In this document: positions 51,608 to 61,007 of the stretch, in pieces
How the letters are laid out: every line of letters starts with the position of its first letter
Numbering within the stretch: the first letter of the stretch is position 1
Assembly (NCBI GenBank): GCA_963676095.1
Contig: OY781040.1
Coordinates: forward strand, 2,294,001-2,358,000
Source: G963676095 sp963676095
GTDB lineage: Bacteria; Bacteroidota; Bacteroidia; Bacteroidales; Prolixibacteraceae
Length of the DNA: 64,000 nt
Direction of reading: 5' to 3'
Translations under genes and position numbers: made by a program
The notes under the pieces: model-generated
Databases searched by the model: none
Seen by the model: only the letters and a program-made list of their open reading frames with translations
What the model was told of the DNA's origin: nothing

Positions 51608-54571
51608 CTACTGATCCAGTAACCCGAAATAAAAATACAAGGTACGGGTAACGGGTTTATCCATAAAATTCAATTCACCCGAAGGGCCCAGGTTCCAGGT
51701 ATCGTTACTGATCCCCATAGCCAACTTTGTCCCTATCGGTGGTATTCCGTCCAAAAACGAAATATCGCCTGCCGGAAGCGGCGGATAATTCTTTGGTCCG
51801 GACAACCCGTAAAAGTTGAAAAGCCGCACAAATAAACCATCTTCATCTGATACCACCGTAAATTTACCATCAACCGTGTTGAATTCGATCCATGAAATAT
51901 CGGAATAATATCCTTTGAACTGAGGGTACTCCCACGAGTTATCGCCAGGCAGGACATTGTTGTACATACGCTCAAACACATCAAGGGTCCCTCCCTGAAG
52001 ACGGTTCTTCCAGACATGGGAAGGCCCTCTTCCCAACCACTTCGCCCCAATGACATCCGATTCCGGGAAACTGAAAGTAATTCCGGTAAAGAGTTGCTTT
52101 CCATCTACCTCATAATCGTAATCCATCTTCAGCCATCCGCTGGAGTACATAGTCCAGGTAACCTGTTTCATGTCACCGCTGTACAGCATTTCTGCAACAT
52201 GCGTATTCCCTTTCTCATAATGCCGGATACTGATCAGTGCTGCATGCCCGCTAACCAGCACAGGACCGTTATTAAACGGGATTGGTAAGCCGAGGTCATT
52301 ATTTACCGATCGTATTGTCCCATCCTTTTTACTGAATGTCACGGAAATACCTGACGCTTTCATCGTAAGCAGGCTGTCGGTTTCTGACACCTCAACGTCA
52401 TCGTTCTCTTTCGACACTTCTCCCTCCTGTTTTTCGATCGGAAGGATATTATCTTCCTCAATACCAGTTGATTTTAGTTTTTCCTGCTGATCAGATTCTT
52501 GCCGGTCCAGCTCTTTTTTTACCAACTGATCGACTGCCTTTTTATTCCCGCCGATCTTCCAGCTCCAGCAGTAGATTTCCCTTCCTGCCGGATCGAAGGC
52601 CTTCAGATAAAGGGCATCATCTTGTTTATAGTCGGGAGGAAGATCCATTTTCAGGATTCCACGGTCTGCAGGTTTCACATCCGGGGAAGGAACAGGTCCC
52701 GATTTCAGAACCTGATGACCGGCACCCCGCTGCCAGGACGGATTAAAATTAATCAGCTGCCATTCAAAACGGCAATCTTTGATATTTATAAAATGATAAC
52801 GATTTTCAACAGGAATTGATCCGTCAAAATTTTCCGGGAGTTTATCCATCCATATTTTCACAGGAGAATAAATTTCCCTGATGGCATAAACGCTGCCTTC
52901 CTTTTCGCGGTGGGGACCAACTACGCCATCCGGTGCATTTACCCGGTTAACATCGATGAACCCGTCAAGATCCGTCCTCACGACTCCTTCATCGAGCAAG
53001 GCCCAGATAAAACCACCTGCCGAACGTTTCGAATTCCAGAACAGCTCCCAAAAGTCGTTCAGACCGGCACCACCTCCCCCGTCATCCTGTGAATGCAGGA
53101 ATTCTGTGGGCATATAAATTTTTCCCTGTTCGAGAATATTTCTAGAACTGTAATAGTTTTCATAATGGTTGCAATCGATCCCGTTAAAATCATGTCCCGG
53201 TTTATGATGAGGGTGAATGACAGGACGAGCGGAAGGATCATAAACAGCAAAATCGCCATCCAGCTCAGGATTGGTCCCGCCTTCATTCCCATTGTCCCAG
53301 AAGATGATTGAGGGATGGTTCACATCGCGGATCACCATCTCCCTTACCAGTCTGCGGCCAACCTCAGTGTCATAGGCATTTTGCCATCCTGAAAGTTCAT
53401 CAAGCACGTAAAGTCCAAGAGAATCACAACTGTCCAAAAATGACTGGTCCGGCGGATAGTGCGAGCAGCGCACCGCATTCAGGTTCATGTACTTCATCAG
53501 TTGCACATCGGACAAATCAATACCGGCATTTATACAACGTCCTGTTTCCGGCCAGAACACATGCCTGTTGATTCCCTTCATCTTAATTTTTACCCCGTTC
53601 AGGTAAATACCGTCGCCCTGCCTGATCTCGATGGTCCGAAAACCGAACTTACGGGTCATCTTATATTCCGGGTTCTTTCCATCTTCCAGGGTTACCTTAA
53701 CCGAATAAAGCTCCGGGGTTTCAGCAGTCCACAGCTTAGGACGGTCGACCTTACAGCTCAGTATTACCAGGGAATCGCCAGGTGCTGCCTTAGCTTCGCA
53801 GCTCTTTACGATCTGTCCGCCGGCATCCAGGATCTCTGCTTTTATCTTCTTTTCCCCTGATAAAACCACCGGGAAAACATCCATTTTAAAGCTCCCGTCC
53901 GCCCCGGCAGCAATAGCCACCCTGTCGATATATTCTTTCGGGTAAGCTTCCAGGTAAACCGGCCTGAAAATACCTCCGAAAATCCAGTAATCGGCATAGC
54001 GTTCAGCCCGGTTGACCGATTGATCAGACGACATTTTGTGAACGGCAGCTTCAAGAAGATTATCCTCGCCAGTCTTCAGTTTATCGGTAATATCGTACCG
54101 GAAACGGTAAAAAGCACCCTGATGTACCGGACCTGCAGGCCGACCGTTTATTTTCACTTCCGTGTCGGTCATTGAACCTTCAAAAACAATAAATACGATC
54201 TTATCTTTCCACTCTGACGGAACCTGAAAATGATACTTATAAATACCTGTCTCATCAGCAAACCGGAACTTTTTTCCATAAGTCCTGTAATCGCGTCCGT
54301 AATCGTATTCACCAAACCCTTGCTGTTCCCACTGGGAAGGGACCTGAATCTTGGTCCAGGAACCGCTTTTTCGTCCGGAAGTACAAAAGAAGTCCCAACT
54401 GACGGTATGTTCATTGTCCGTACCGGAAAGATATCTTATTTCTTTCTTCCCCGGTAAAGCGACAGCAAGCAATCCGGGGAACAAAAAAAGGATCAGGAAT
54501 ATGCCTATTCTATCTAAAGACAATAAAATGTAAGTTCTAATTGTTTTTCTGGTCATAATATAATTAGTCAT
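51608..54571 (-). CDS. GH2-family glycosidase, beta-galactosidase-like
   Basis: This is a 987-residue exported protein with the GH2 order: sugar-binding sandwich (WEQQGFGEYDYG, TEVKINGRPAG), immunoglobulin-like sandwich, TIM barrel (MKGINRHVFW, MNLNAVRCSHYPPD) and C-terminal domains. The acid/base is E430 in WDNGNEGG and the nucleophile is likely E490 in MPTEFLHS. Between the barrel and the last domain there is an acidic, Lys/Glu-rich insert (KQEGEVSKENDDVEVSETD). Within this cluster it would remove beta-linked galactose or a uronic acid from RG-I side chains. An alternative start 15 bases downstream (54556) is possible. Confidence 0.87.
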   Translation of the reverse strand: MTNYIMTRKTIRTYILLSLDRIGIFLILFLFPGLLAVALPGKKEIRYLSGTDNEHTVSWDFFCTSGRKSGSWTKIQVPSQWEQQGFGEYDYGRDYRTYGKKFRFADETGIYKYHFQVPSEWKDKIVFIVFEGSMTDTEVKINGRPAGPVHQGAFYRFRYDITDKLKTGEDNLLEAAVHKMSSDQSVNRAERYADYWIFGGIFRPVYLEAYPKEYIDRVAIAAGADGSFKMDVFPVVLSGEKKIKAEILDAGGQIVKSCEAKAAPGDSLVILSCKVDRPKLWTAETPELYSVKVTLEDGKNPEYKMTRKFGFRTIEIRQGDGIYLNGVKIKMKGINRHVFWPETGRCINAGIDLSDVQLMKYMNLNAVRCSHYPPDQSFLDSCDSLGLYVLDELSGWQNAYDTEVGRRLVREMVIRDVNHPSIIFWDNGNEGGTNPELDGDFAVYDPSARPVIHPHHKPGHDFNGIDCNHYENYYSSRNILEQGKIYMPTEFLHSQDDGGGGAGLNDFWELFWNSKRSAGGFIWALLDEGVVRTDLDGFIDVNRVNAPDGVVGPHREKEGSVYAIREIYSPVKIWMDKLPENFDGSIPVENRYHFINIKDCRFEWQLINFNPSWQRGAGHQVLKSGPVPSPDVKPADRGILKMDLPPDYKQDDALYLKAFDPAGREIYCWSWKIGGNKKAVDQLVKKELDRQESDQQEKLKSTGIEEDNILPIEKQEGEVSKENDDVEVSETDSLLTMKASGISVTFSKKDGTIRSVNNDLGLPIPFNNGPVLVSGHAALISIRHYEKGNTHVAEMLYSGDMKQVTWTMYSSGWLKMDYDYEVDGKQLFTGITFSFPESDVIGAKWLGRGPSHVWKNRLQGGTLDVFERMYNNVLPGDNSWEYPQFKGYYSDISWIEFNTVDGKFTVVSDEDGLFVRLFNFYGLSGPKNYPPLPAGDISFLDGIPPIGTKLAMGISNDTWNLGPSGELNFMDKPVTRTLYFYFGLLDQ

Positions 54572-54607
54572 ATTTTGTCACACAGATTTTCCCAAATCCA
54601 CATTCGC

Positions 54608-56788
54608 TTAAAACACCGGAGAGACATTTTCCCACCTGACCTTCCATTTTCCGTCCTTCGGAAACCCTGGATTGACAGTTGTACAGCCATCCCACCCAGC
54701 GCACATCATCGCCATAGCCGTCAGGAACCCGCCGTTGCCGGGAAGATAGATCCGTAACCTTTCACTCTGATAATTATGCCCATTTGTGAGGTAGGTATTC
54801 TTTTGGACATTTTTCAGCAAAAATTCAAGGGCTTCTTCCGGTTCTCCCAGTCTGACAGCTGTCATCGCAGCCATCGGGTAGTCCCATCCCCAGGTCGAAG
54901 GCCAGTCCCACCGTTCAGCGATCAGGTGCATTGTTCTCCGCATTACTTCCGGATCAATCTTGTCCCAGGCAGGCAAAATCCCGTAAGCACCCAGTACAAC
55001 CGGGTGATCTTCCATCAAATCGTGGTTTGTATAAGAATCTTTGGCCCCTTCTATTCCCAGGTAAACGCCTCCGTCCTGGTCTGGAGCAGCCAGTTTTAGT
55101 CTGACATCTTCCCATTTCGGATCATCAGGCAACCCCAAACGCTCTCTCCAACTCTCCGCAGTTGTGAGTCCCCAGTACCAGTATGCCAGTTCAAAAGGAG
55201 GATTTTTCGTTGTTTCCCTAGGCCAAAGTTCCTGTGCCGGAATTAACGGAGGTTCCAGGTTATATTGTTTTTCGCTCTCACTCCAGACTGGGAAATCGGC
55301 CATAAAATCAGCCGTTGCAAAAACTACTTTTTTATATTTTTCAAGGGTTTCCTTCTTCGGATCCTGCCGGTATATTTCTTCAGCCATATAAATAATATGA
55401 GGCTGTTGCCAGATCAGGTAAGACCCCACCGACGAAGGGCTGTTCTCCCCGTCAGGTCCGATCATCTTCGGCCAACGCACTCCCTTGTAACCCTGATCTT
55501 TTGCCCTTTGCAACGCATTTGCGTACAGTCTGTTATAGTAGTCAAGCTGTTTTTCCATACACTGCGGACGTTGCCAGAATGCGAAATGGGCAATATGCCA
55601 CCAATGCATTTCCAGATGGTATTTTCCGTACCAGCTGTTATAGGTCAACCCTGTTTCGGACGGAGGCAGCGATCCCGAGCTTTGTATTTTCGTCAGATAC
55701 TGCGATAATACCGTCCGGCGTTCAAGCTCTTTTGCCCGGGGATCGGTACACGCTGAAAAATCGACGACGCCTCCGTGTTCCCAGAAATCTTTCCAGGCTG
55801 TTTTGTTCTCCTTTCGGGTAGTACCGAAATCAGGAAGGTTTGTGTTCGTGATTTCCGGGGCAAACAGACAGCTGAATTCCAGCACGTTCCCTTTTTGAGA
55901 CTGCAACAAGTACTGGTGTTCTGCCGTTTTCTCAATGCCGGCGTTTCCTTTCCATTCAATGGCTACCTGGTAATGATCGTTGTCAAGGGTCCTTTTTATC
56001 AGAACTTCATGGTCAGATATCTTTTCCAGCACAGACTGGTGTGTCCCCGGAGAATTAAAGTCATATCCGGCATCGGTATTTATGGCAACCGGCGCCGGAA
56101 ATTTCCACTGCACGGCAAGTCTCTTCCCTGCAATAAGCGGAGATTCAAGATGCACCGAGATTATATCTTTTTCCTGATGGCAAAAAACGTCTACCTTCAC
56201 CGGTTCCCCTTCAAACTCGAATTCGCTGGAAATCTTTCCGGTCCACATGTCCAGTTTATGGCGGACATTTTTGATGTCTGTAAGAACGGCGTCTGTTCCA
56301 TCGGCTTTCTTCAGAATCAATCCGATCATGCCCAGATGCAATCGTTGAGGATTTTCTCTGAAATAATCACAGGCGGCTTCTGTCCTGGGATTGTCTTTCA
56401 GCTGATGACGATAAGGCACTTCTCTGCCCTGTACCTGATAGTATTTCAGCGTTTCAGAAAATTTATAATGTTCCGTATTCGGGAAAGTATGCCAGCCCCA
56501 GTCAGACTGGGTACCGAGCGGCACGCCGTTTTCATACTCCCTGTAAAAAGTCTGAAGCCCTGTAAGATCGGTGGTAAAAGCGAAGTTGCCATTCCCAACC
56601 GACAGCGAAGCCAGGGAATCATATCCTTCCACGAGGACATTGTTCCGTTCAACCAGTGCTCTCCGGTCAATCTTCTTAGCAGTACCGGTACCGGCAAAAA
56701 GGGCAATATCCAATATTAACAGCAAACACATCTTCAGTCCGGAAAAAATAGGCTTTGCAGATACCGCCCTGCGTTTCATTCTTTTCAT
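54608..56788 (-). CDS. Exported six-hairpin glycosidase-like protein of unassigned family
   Basis: This is a 726-residue protein with an N-terminal signal anchor. The N-terminal beta-sandwich (NVLVEGYDSLASLSVGNGNFAF, then PVAINTDAGYDF) is followed by a helical barrel region with YNSWYGKYHLEMHWWHIAHF, MIGPDGENSPSSVGSY and ERWDWPSTWGWDYPMAA. The order resembles GH65/GH95-type six-hairpin enzymes, and the DGENSP segment could carry the acid, but I cannot name a CAZy family with certainty. It lies 7 bases downstream of the GH106 gene and 36 bases upstream of the GH2 gene, so it is in the same operon. Confidence 0.72.
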   Translation of the reverse strand: MKRMKRRAVSAKPIFSGLKMCLLLILDIALFAGTGTAKKIDRRALVERNNVLVEGYDSLASLSVGNGNFAFTTDLTGLQTFYREYENGVPLGTQSDWGWHTFPNTEHYKFSETLKYYQVQGREVPYRHQLKDNPRTEAACDYFRENPQRLHLGMIGLILKKADGTDAVLTDIKNVRHKLDMWTGKISSEFEFEGEPVKVDVFCHQEKDIISVHLESPLIAGKRLAVQWKFPAPVAINTDAGYDFNSPGTHQSVLEKISDHEVLIKRTLDNDHYQVAIEWKGNAGIEKTAEHQYLLQSQKGNVLEFSCLFAPEITNTNLPDFGTTRKENKTAWKDFWEHGGVVDFSACTDPRAKELERRTVLSQYLTKIQSSGSLPPSETGLTYNSWYGKYHLEMHWWHIAHFAFWQRPQCMEKQLDYYNRLYANALQRAKDQGYKGVRWPKMIGPDGENSPSSVGSYLIWQQPHIIYMAEEIYRQDPKKETLEKYKKVVFATADFMADFPVWSESEKQYNLEPPLIPAQELWPRETTKNPPFELAYWYWGLTTAESWRERLGLPDDPKWEDVRLKLAAPDQDGGVYLGIEGAKDSYTNHDLMEDHPVVLGAYGILPAWDKIDPEVMRRTMHLIAERWDWPSTWGWDYPMAAMTAVRLGEPEEALEFLLKNVQKNTYLTNGHNYQSERLRIYLPGNGGFLTAMAMMCAGWDGCTTVNPGFPKDGKWKVRWENVSPVF

Positions 56789-56795
56789 AGTCTGA

Positions 56796-59666
56796 TTATT
56801 TTATTCCCTTCTGATGAAGAGCCGTCAGTGTCGCTGGTCCGATGAGGCCCGACGCCAAAGGATCCCAGCCGGCGGCAGTAAACAGTCCATCCACACCAAC
56901 ATCCTGTCGTTCCCGGGCGGCAAAATTCACGTTATAGAACTTCTTATAATTAACACCCCGTTTATCCATGTCGATAATCCTGTTTGCCATCAGGTTAGAG
57001 ACCTGTACTTCCAGTTCGTTCTTATCTTTAAACAATTTTGAATCAATATTAAGCTTATAAACAGGACCAACCAGTGTCCCCAGTTTCTGACCATTGAGAA
57101 ATACATCGGCCGAAACAAATACTTTTCCCAAATCCAGTTCCCAGGCAACTGCCGTCACATGAGGTTTATCAAACGAGATCCGGTATGCTGCAGTTCCGGA
57201 AAAGCGTCTCAGCTCGTCCGAATAATCGGTCCACGATTTCAGCTCTCGTGTTTTTATAGCCTCCGGCAATACAGGTCCGCCTTTGACGAAAGAAACGGAC
57301 CATTCTCCGTTCAGGGTATCCGTATCAGCCATTTTCTCCCAAACAGGGTAATCTTCAAGATCAACACGATAAGGATAGAGCTGGAGGATCATAGACTGAC
57401 CGGGTTCAAGCTGCACATAAACTTCAGAACCGGGAGTATCTGATTTTTTCAGGATAGCCTTTCCTGTTTTCCCGGTCGTAGGATCGAACCAGGCCCCATT
57501 CTTTTCAGGAGAACGAAGGTCAATCCACTGATCGATCTTTTTCCCGCTCCAGTTACTGATAAAATAACAAGGACCTTCGGCCCGTTTTACCCGGTTAAAC
57601 CATAATCCCACCCCGGCCATCTTTTCAGGAAAAACATTAACAAGGGAAAGCATATCTTCTACATTACTTCCTAACAGGAAACGCCCCTTGCCGAAACGAT
57701 GAACAGAAACGTCCTCCACTTTTTTGAAATCCAGTCTTTCCAACATGGATTCATAAATTTTCTGACGTTCCTTCAAATTAACCAGGCCGGGTACGTCAAC
57801 AGGAAGCTTATCCTGGAAAATTACCGTCACCCCCCCTTTTGCCAATTCCTCCAGTTTCTGCATCGTCTCAACCGGCATATAAGTACAGGACGGTATAAGA
57901 ATCGTTTTATAAATCCCCCCTTTCGACTTAATCTCATCAGTTCCTGCAGTCAATTCCTGGATCTGCCGGTCGGAGATATAGTCGAAAGTATAGCCCTTAC
58001 CAATCAGCATTTCGCTAATGTCCCTGGTCAGTTCCTCCCTTGCCCCTCCGAAATGAGGCAACATACTTCGCCCTTTGGCCGACCATGTATCGTAAATCGG
58101 GAAATAAAGGAGAATATCGTTATCAGGAATCGAATTTTGCATAAACGACTGACACCTGGTCACGTACTCGTTGATAGCTTTCAGGTCCGGCCACCAGGAA
58201 TTCGTGGGAGCAAAATGAACAGCGGCATAAAACAACCAGCCAGGCCACTCCTCTGTTTCCGGAGAATAAGGGGTCCCGTGATATACAATATGATTGACAC
58301 CATTGGCCAGGTAGCGGTCAAGGTTTTCCTTTACCTCTGCCAGATCGGCACGGAAATGTTCGTTCAACCAGGTAGCCGCTTCGCATGAAATAAGCGGTTT
58401 TCCGGATACATGCCCTGTAGAAGAAGCCATCTTAATCCTCATGACATCTGTTCCTTCTGTTTCCGGGATATCGCTTGCAGCATACAGATCGAGAATATTT
58501 GCCGGCGAGCCGTGTGCCTGGTTACGGATAACGGCATGATGTTCCTTTGCCCAATTGCTCCACACTTTGGTAAAACGGTCAAGCAACAGATCGGAGATTG
58601 TCTCCCTGAAGTCACACAAGACACGGCTGTTCATTTCTTCAGAATCGTTTCCGCACAGGGCAGGCAGGTATTGCCTCAGATCATATCCTCTTCGTGCTTT
58701 AAACTCTTCAAAAAACAAAGGGGTCCAGTCCGATTCGCCCTGGGCATCATCAACTTCGTAGGAATCGTTAAAGAAAGCACGGATCCCGCTGACATCTATA
58801 TTCTGGGAGTTCCTGTCATATTCTGCAAGAAAACCTCTCACTGCTTTCTCTGAAAAATGGTCGATCACGTTGCCTTCGCCTCCTTTTCCGGCTCTTTCCA
58901 CCATTTTCCCATGCCACCCCTGAAATACGGCATACAGATTCCAGTCACCGGCCGGGGCCTGCCAATCCAGTGTTCCATCTGCTTTAACCCGATCTGTCAA
59001 ATCGGTTACCTGCCCGGAATTACTATAGGCTACAAGAGCCTGCAGCGGAAGCGGCTTTTTAAAACGAACCTGGTCGAGTGCCAGCTTCTGAAGATTTTGA
59101 TTGCTGCTTATCGGGAATTTTATGTCTTCAATAGCCACCTTATGGCCAACAGCCCGGACATAAGGCTCCTGAACGAATTCAATCTTCTCAGACAAACGTT
59201 TTCCCCCTTCGAGTGCATACTTTTTAAAGTGAACGTCCTTACAGGCATCATCAGCTTGAACCCATTGTCCCCCGAAAGGCCAGCCCGAGGCATTCGACAA
59301 ATCAATCCCCAGATCCAGCCGTTTCCCTTCCTGAATTGTAAAGGCAAGCATCTTCATCCATTCGGGAGATTCAAAAACAATCGATTGCTTCTCGTATCCT
59401 TTCACTCCGTAAATCGGTGTAATTTCGACACCTCCAAAACCCGCCTGCCGGAGATCTTCCATGTTTGCTGTCAGTCCTGCCTGATCAACAGCGCTTCCAT
59501 GCCACCACCAACGTGTCCAGGGTTTGGTAACATTACTGACCTGCGGCCATTCCGGCTTTGGCCCACCTGCATCACTACTCGTACAGGATGCAGAAAAAAG
59601 CAGAATCAAAAGGATTGCTGCCACCCTTGGAAAAATAAGGGTCCCGAAGATTCTCTTTTGTTTCAT
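56796..59666 (-). CDS. GH106-family alpha-L-rhamnosidase
   Basis: This is a 956-residue lipoprotein (signal ending LLFSASC). It begins the catalytic region with PWTRWWWHGSAVDQAGLTANMEDLRQAGFGGVEITPIYG, then LDLGIDLSNASGWPFGGQWV, FFNDSYEVD, ASDIPETEGTD and ISCEAATWLNEHF, the GH106 pattern. The C-terminal part contains a galactose-binding-like sandwich (VFVSADVFLNGQKLGTLVGP) and the closing GLIGPATL. It would release terminal alpha-L-rhamnose from rhamnogalacturonan oligosaccharides in the periplasm or at the surface. It is the first gene of the tight run down to the CE12 lipoprotein. Confidence 0.9.
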   Translation of the reverse strand: MKQKRIFGTLIFPRVAAILLILLFSASCTSSDAGGPKPEWPQVSNVTKPWTRWWWHGSAVDQAGLTANMEDLRQAGFGGVEITPIYGVKGYEKQSIVFESPEWMKMLAFTIQEGKRLDLGIDLSNASGWPFGGQWVQADDACKDVHFKKYALEGGKRLSEKIEFVQEPYVRAVGHKVAIEDIKFPISSNQNLQKLALDQVRFKKPLPLQALVAYSNSGQVTDLTDRVKADGTLDWQAPAGDWNLYAVFQGWHGKMVERAGKGGEGNVIDHFSEKAVRGFLAEYDRNSQNIDVSGIRAFFNDSYEVDDAQGESDWTPLFFEEFKARRGYDLRQYLPALCGNDSEEMNSRVLCDFRETISDLLLDRFTKVWSNWAKEHHAVIRNQAHGSPANILDLYAASDIPETEGTDVMRIKMASSTGHVSGKPLISCEAATWLNEHFRADLAEVKENLDRYLANGVNHIVYHGTPYSPETEEWPGWLFYAAVHFAPTNSWWPDLKAINEYVTRCQSFMQNSIPDNDILLYFPIYDTWSAKGRSMLPHFGGAREELTRDISEMLIGKGYTFDYISDRQIQELTAGTDEIKSKGGIYKTILIPSCTYMPVETMQKLEELAKGGVTVIFQDKLPVDVPGLVNLKERQKIYESMLERLDFKKVEDVSVHRFGKGRFLLGSNVEDMLSLVNVFPEKMAGVGLWFNRVKRAEGPCYFISNWSGKKIDQWIDLRSPEKNGAWFDPTTGKTGKAILKKSDTPGSEVYVQLEPGQSMILQLYPYRVDLEDYPVWEKMADTDTLNGEWSVSFVKGGPVLPEAIKTRELKSWTDYSDELRRFSGTAAYRISFDKPHVTAVAWELDLGKVFVSADVFLNGQKLGTLVGPVYKLNIDSKLFKDKNELEVQVSNLMANRIIDMDKRGVNYKKFYNVNFAARERQDVGVDGLFTAAGWDPLASGLIGPATLTALHQKGIK

Positions 59667-59746
59667 CGATGTTTATCATTAAAAAAGGAGAAATGAATTC
59701 CTTAAATTTAATAAAGTCCTTTACCAAATCATATCACGTTAAGCTG

Positions 59747-60961
59747 CTATTTAGCAATTTCCACGGCATAAATATCTGAATGTCCCTCGAAGTTGGCTCT
59801 GAAAATGACCCATTTCCCGTCGGGAGAAAAGTGGACATTGGGTTCCAGCTTATAGTTATGGTGTTTCATATTGACAAGTTTTTCCGATTTAAAATGACCT
59901 CCTTCCGGCCTGAACAGGTAAATCCACATCCCGTCTTCAGCTTTGGCCACCTGTCCCGGATCGCCACCGTCTCCGGCAAATAATTGTTCATCGTGTGAAA
60001 TGGTATAATGAACCGACCATTCATTTCTTGTCAATGAATAACGGATCTCTTCGCCTGTCCTGACATCCGCTCCCGCCAGGAAAAAATTCACGCTACGGGG
60101 AACCTGAAGATCAAACCAGATCCGTTTTCCGTCAGGACTGAAAAATTCATGTCCCGCGATCTCCATATCGACTGTCCTTTTATGCATCAGGTTGGGTTTT
60201 CCTCCATTGACATTGATTGTCCAGATGCGGTCAACCCTGTGCCATGGACCTTCATGACAGAACATCAACAAGTCCGGATCAGCCGGAGAAAACTGAATAT
60301 GGTTAAGCCAGGCGTTTTCGGAATAAATCTTTTTAAATTCTCCTGTTTCAATGTTTATAGTAAATAGAGAGCGAAGCAATCCGGCTTCGTAAATGAGGTT
60401 AAAATAATCATGCTTCTCCGGGTTTTTTCTGAAAATCTCAGCTTCTTCTTTTGAATTTACAGCACCAGCCAGCAACGTTTCATCGGCATTCACAGTCGTA
60501 ATATGCCCAAGGATACTATCCGGGAAAACATAAATCAGCCTGGTCTGATGATCATCGACCCCCGTGGAAAAAACACTGTCTCCGCATTGATAATAAACCA
60601 GACGGTTCTTTTGCCCAAGTATTTCTCCGGAAACTCTCTTTTTATCAGTAATTTGCTCTGCAGTACCGATCCCCATGTCCACGGAAAAAAGTTGCATGTC
60701 ACGATTTACTCTTCCGTAGAAAACCATCTTTTCGGGAGTACTGCCGCTTGCAGGGAGGAAGGGATTATTATGAAAATAAAAACTACGGTTATCCCCTTTT
60801 CGCGAAGTAAGATGAATTACTTTATGCCCGGTATCCTTATCAATCCACTGGTCAGGCATTGGCCTAACCGATCCGGTCTCCACGACGGGCAACTTTTCGG
60901 CTTTGCAGCTTAATATCAGAAACGCCGCAAAAATAATAAACGGGAAAATTTTTTCAATCAT
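59747..60961 (-). CDS. PL22-family oligogalacturonate lyase, lipoprotein
   Basis: This is a 404-residue lipoprotein (signal ending FLILSC). It has the seven-bladed propeller of PL22 with HLTSRKGDNRSFYFHNNPF, LMFCHEGPWHRVDRIW, AGHEFFSPDGKRIWFD and HHNYKLEPNVHFSPDGKWV, which supply the metal-binding histidines and the aromatic platform. The enzyme splits short unsaturated oligogalacturonides by beta-elimination. Most characterised members are cytoplasmic, so the lipoprotein signal is notable. It lies 46 bases downstream of the GH105 gene. Confidence 0.87.
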   Translation of the reverse strand: MIEKIFPFIIFAAFLILSCKAEKLPVVETGSVRPMPDQWIDKDTGHKVIHLTSRKGDNRSFYFHNNPFLPASGSTPEKMVFYGRVNRDMQLFSVDMGIGTAEQITDKKRVSGEILGQKNRLVYYQCGDSVFSTGVDDHQTRLIYVFPDSILGHITTVNADETLLAGAVNSKEEAEIFRKNPEKHDYFNLIYEAGLLRSLFTINIETGEFKKIYSENAWLNHIQFSPADPDLLMFCHEGPWHRVDRIWTINVNGGKPNLMHKRTVDMEIAGHEFFSPDGKRIWFDLQVPRSVNFFLAGADVRTGEEIRYSLTRNEWSVHYTISHDEQLFAGDGGDPGQVAKAEDGMWIYLFRPEGGHFKSEKLVNMKHHNYKLEPNVHFSPDGKWVIFRANFEGHSDIYAVEIAK

Positions 60962-61007
60962 AATCAGGTCTTGTGAATTAGATTAGTATATGCAAGCTTT
61001 CGCTTAT

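Noticed and set aside
55775..56719. 314-codon plus frame
   Set aside because: Antisense shadow of the 726-aa glycosidase-like gene.
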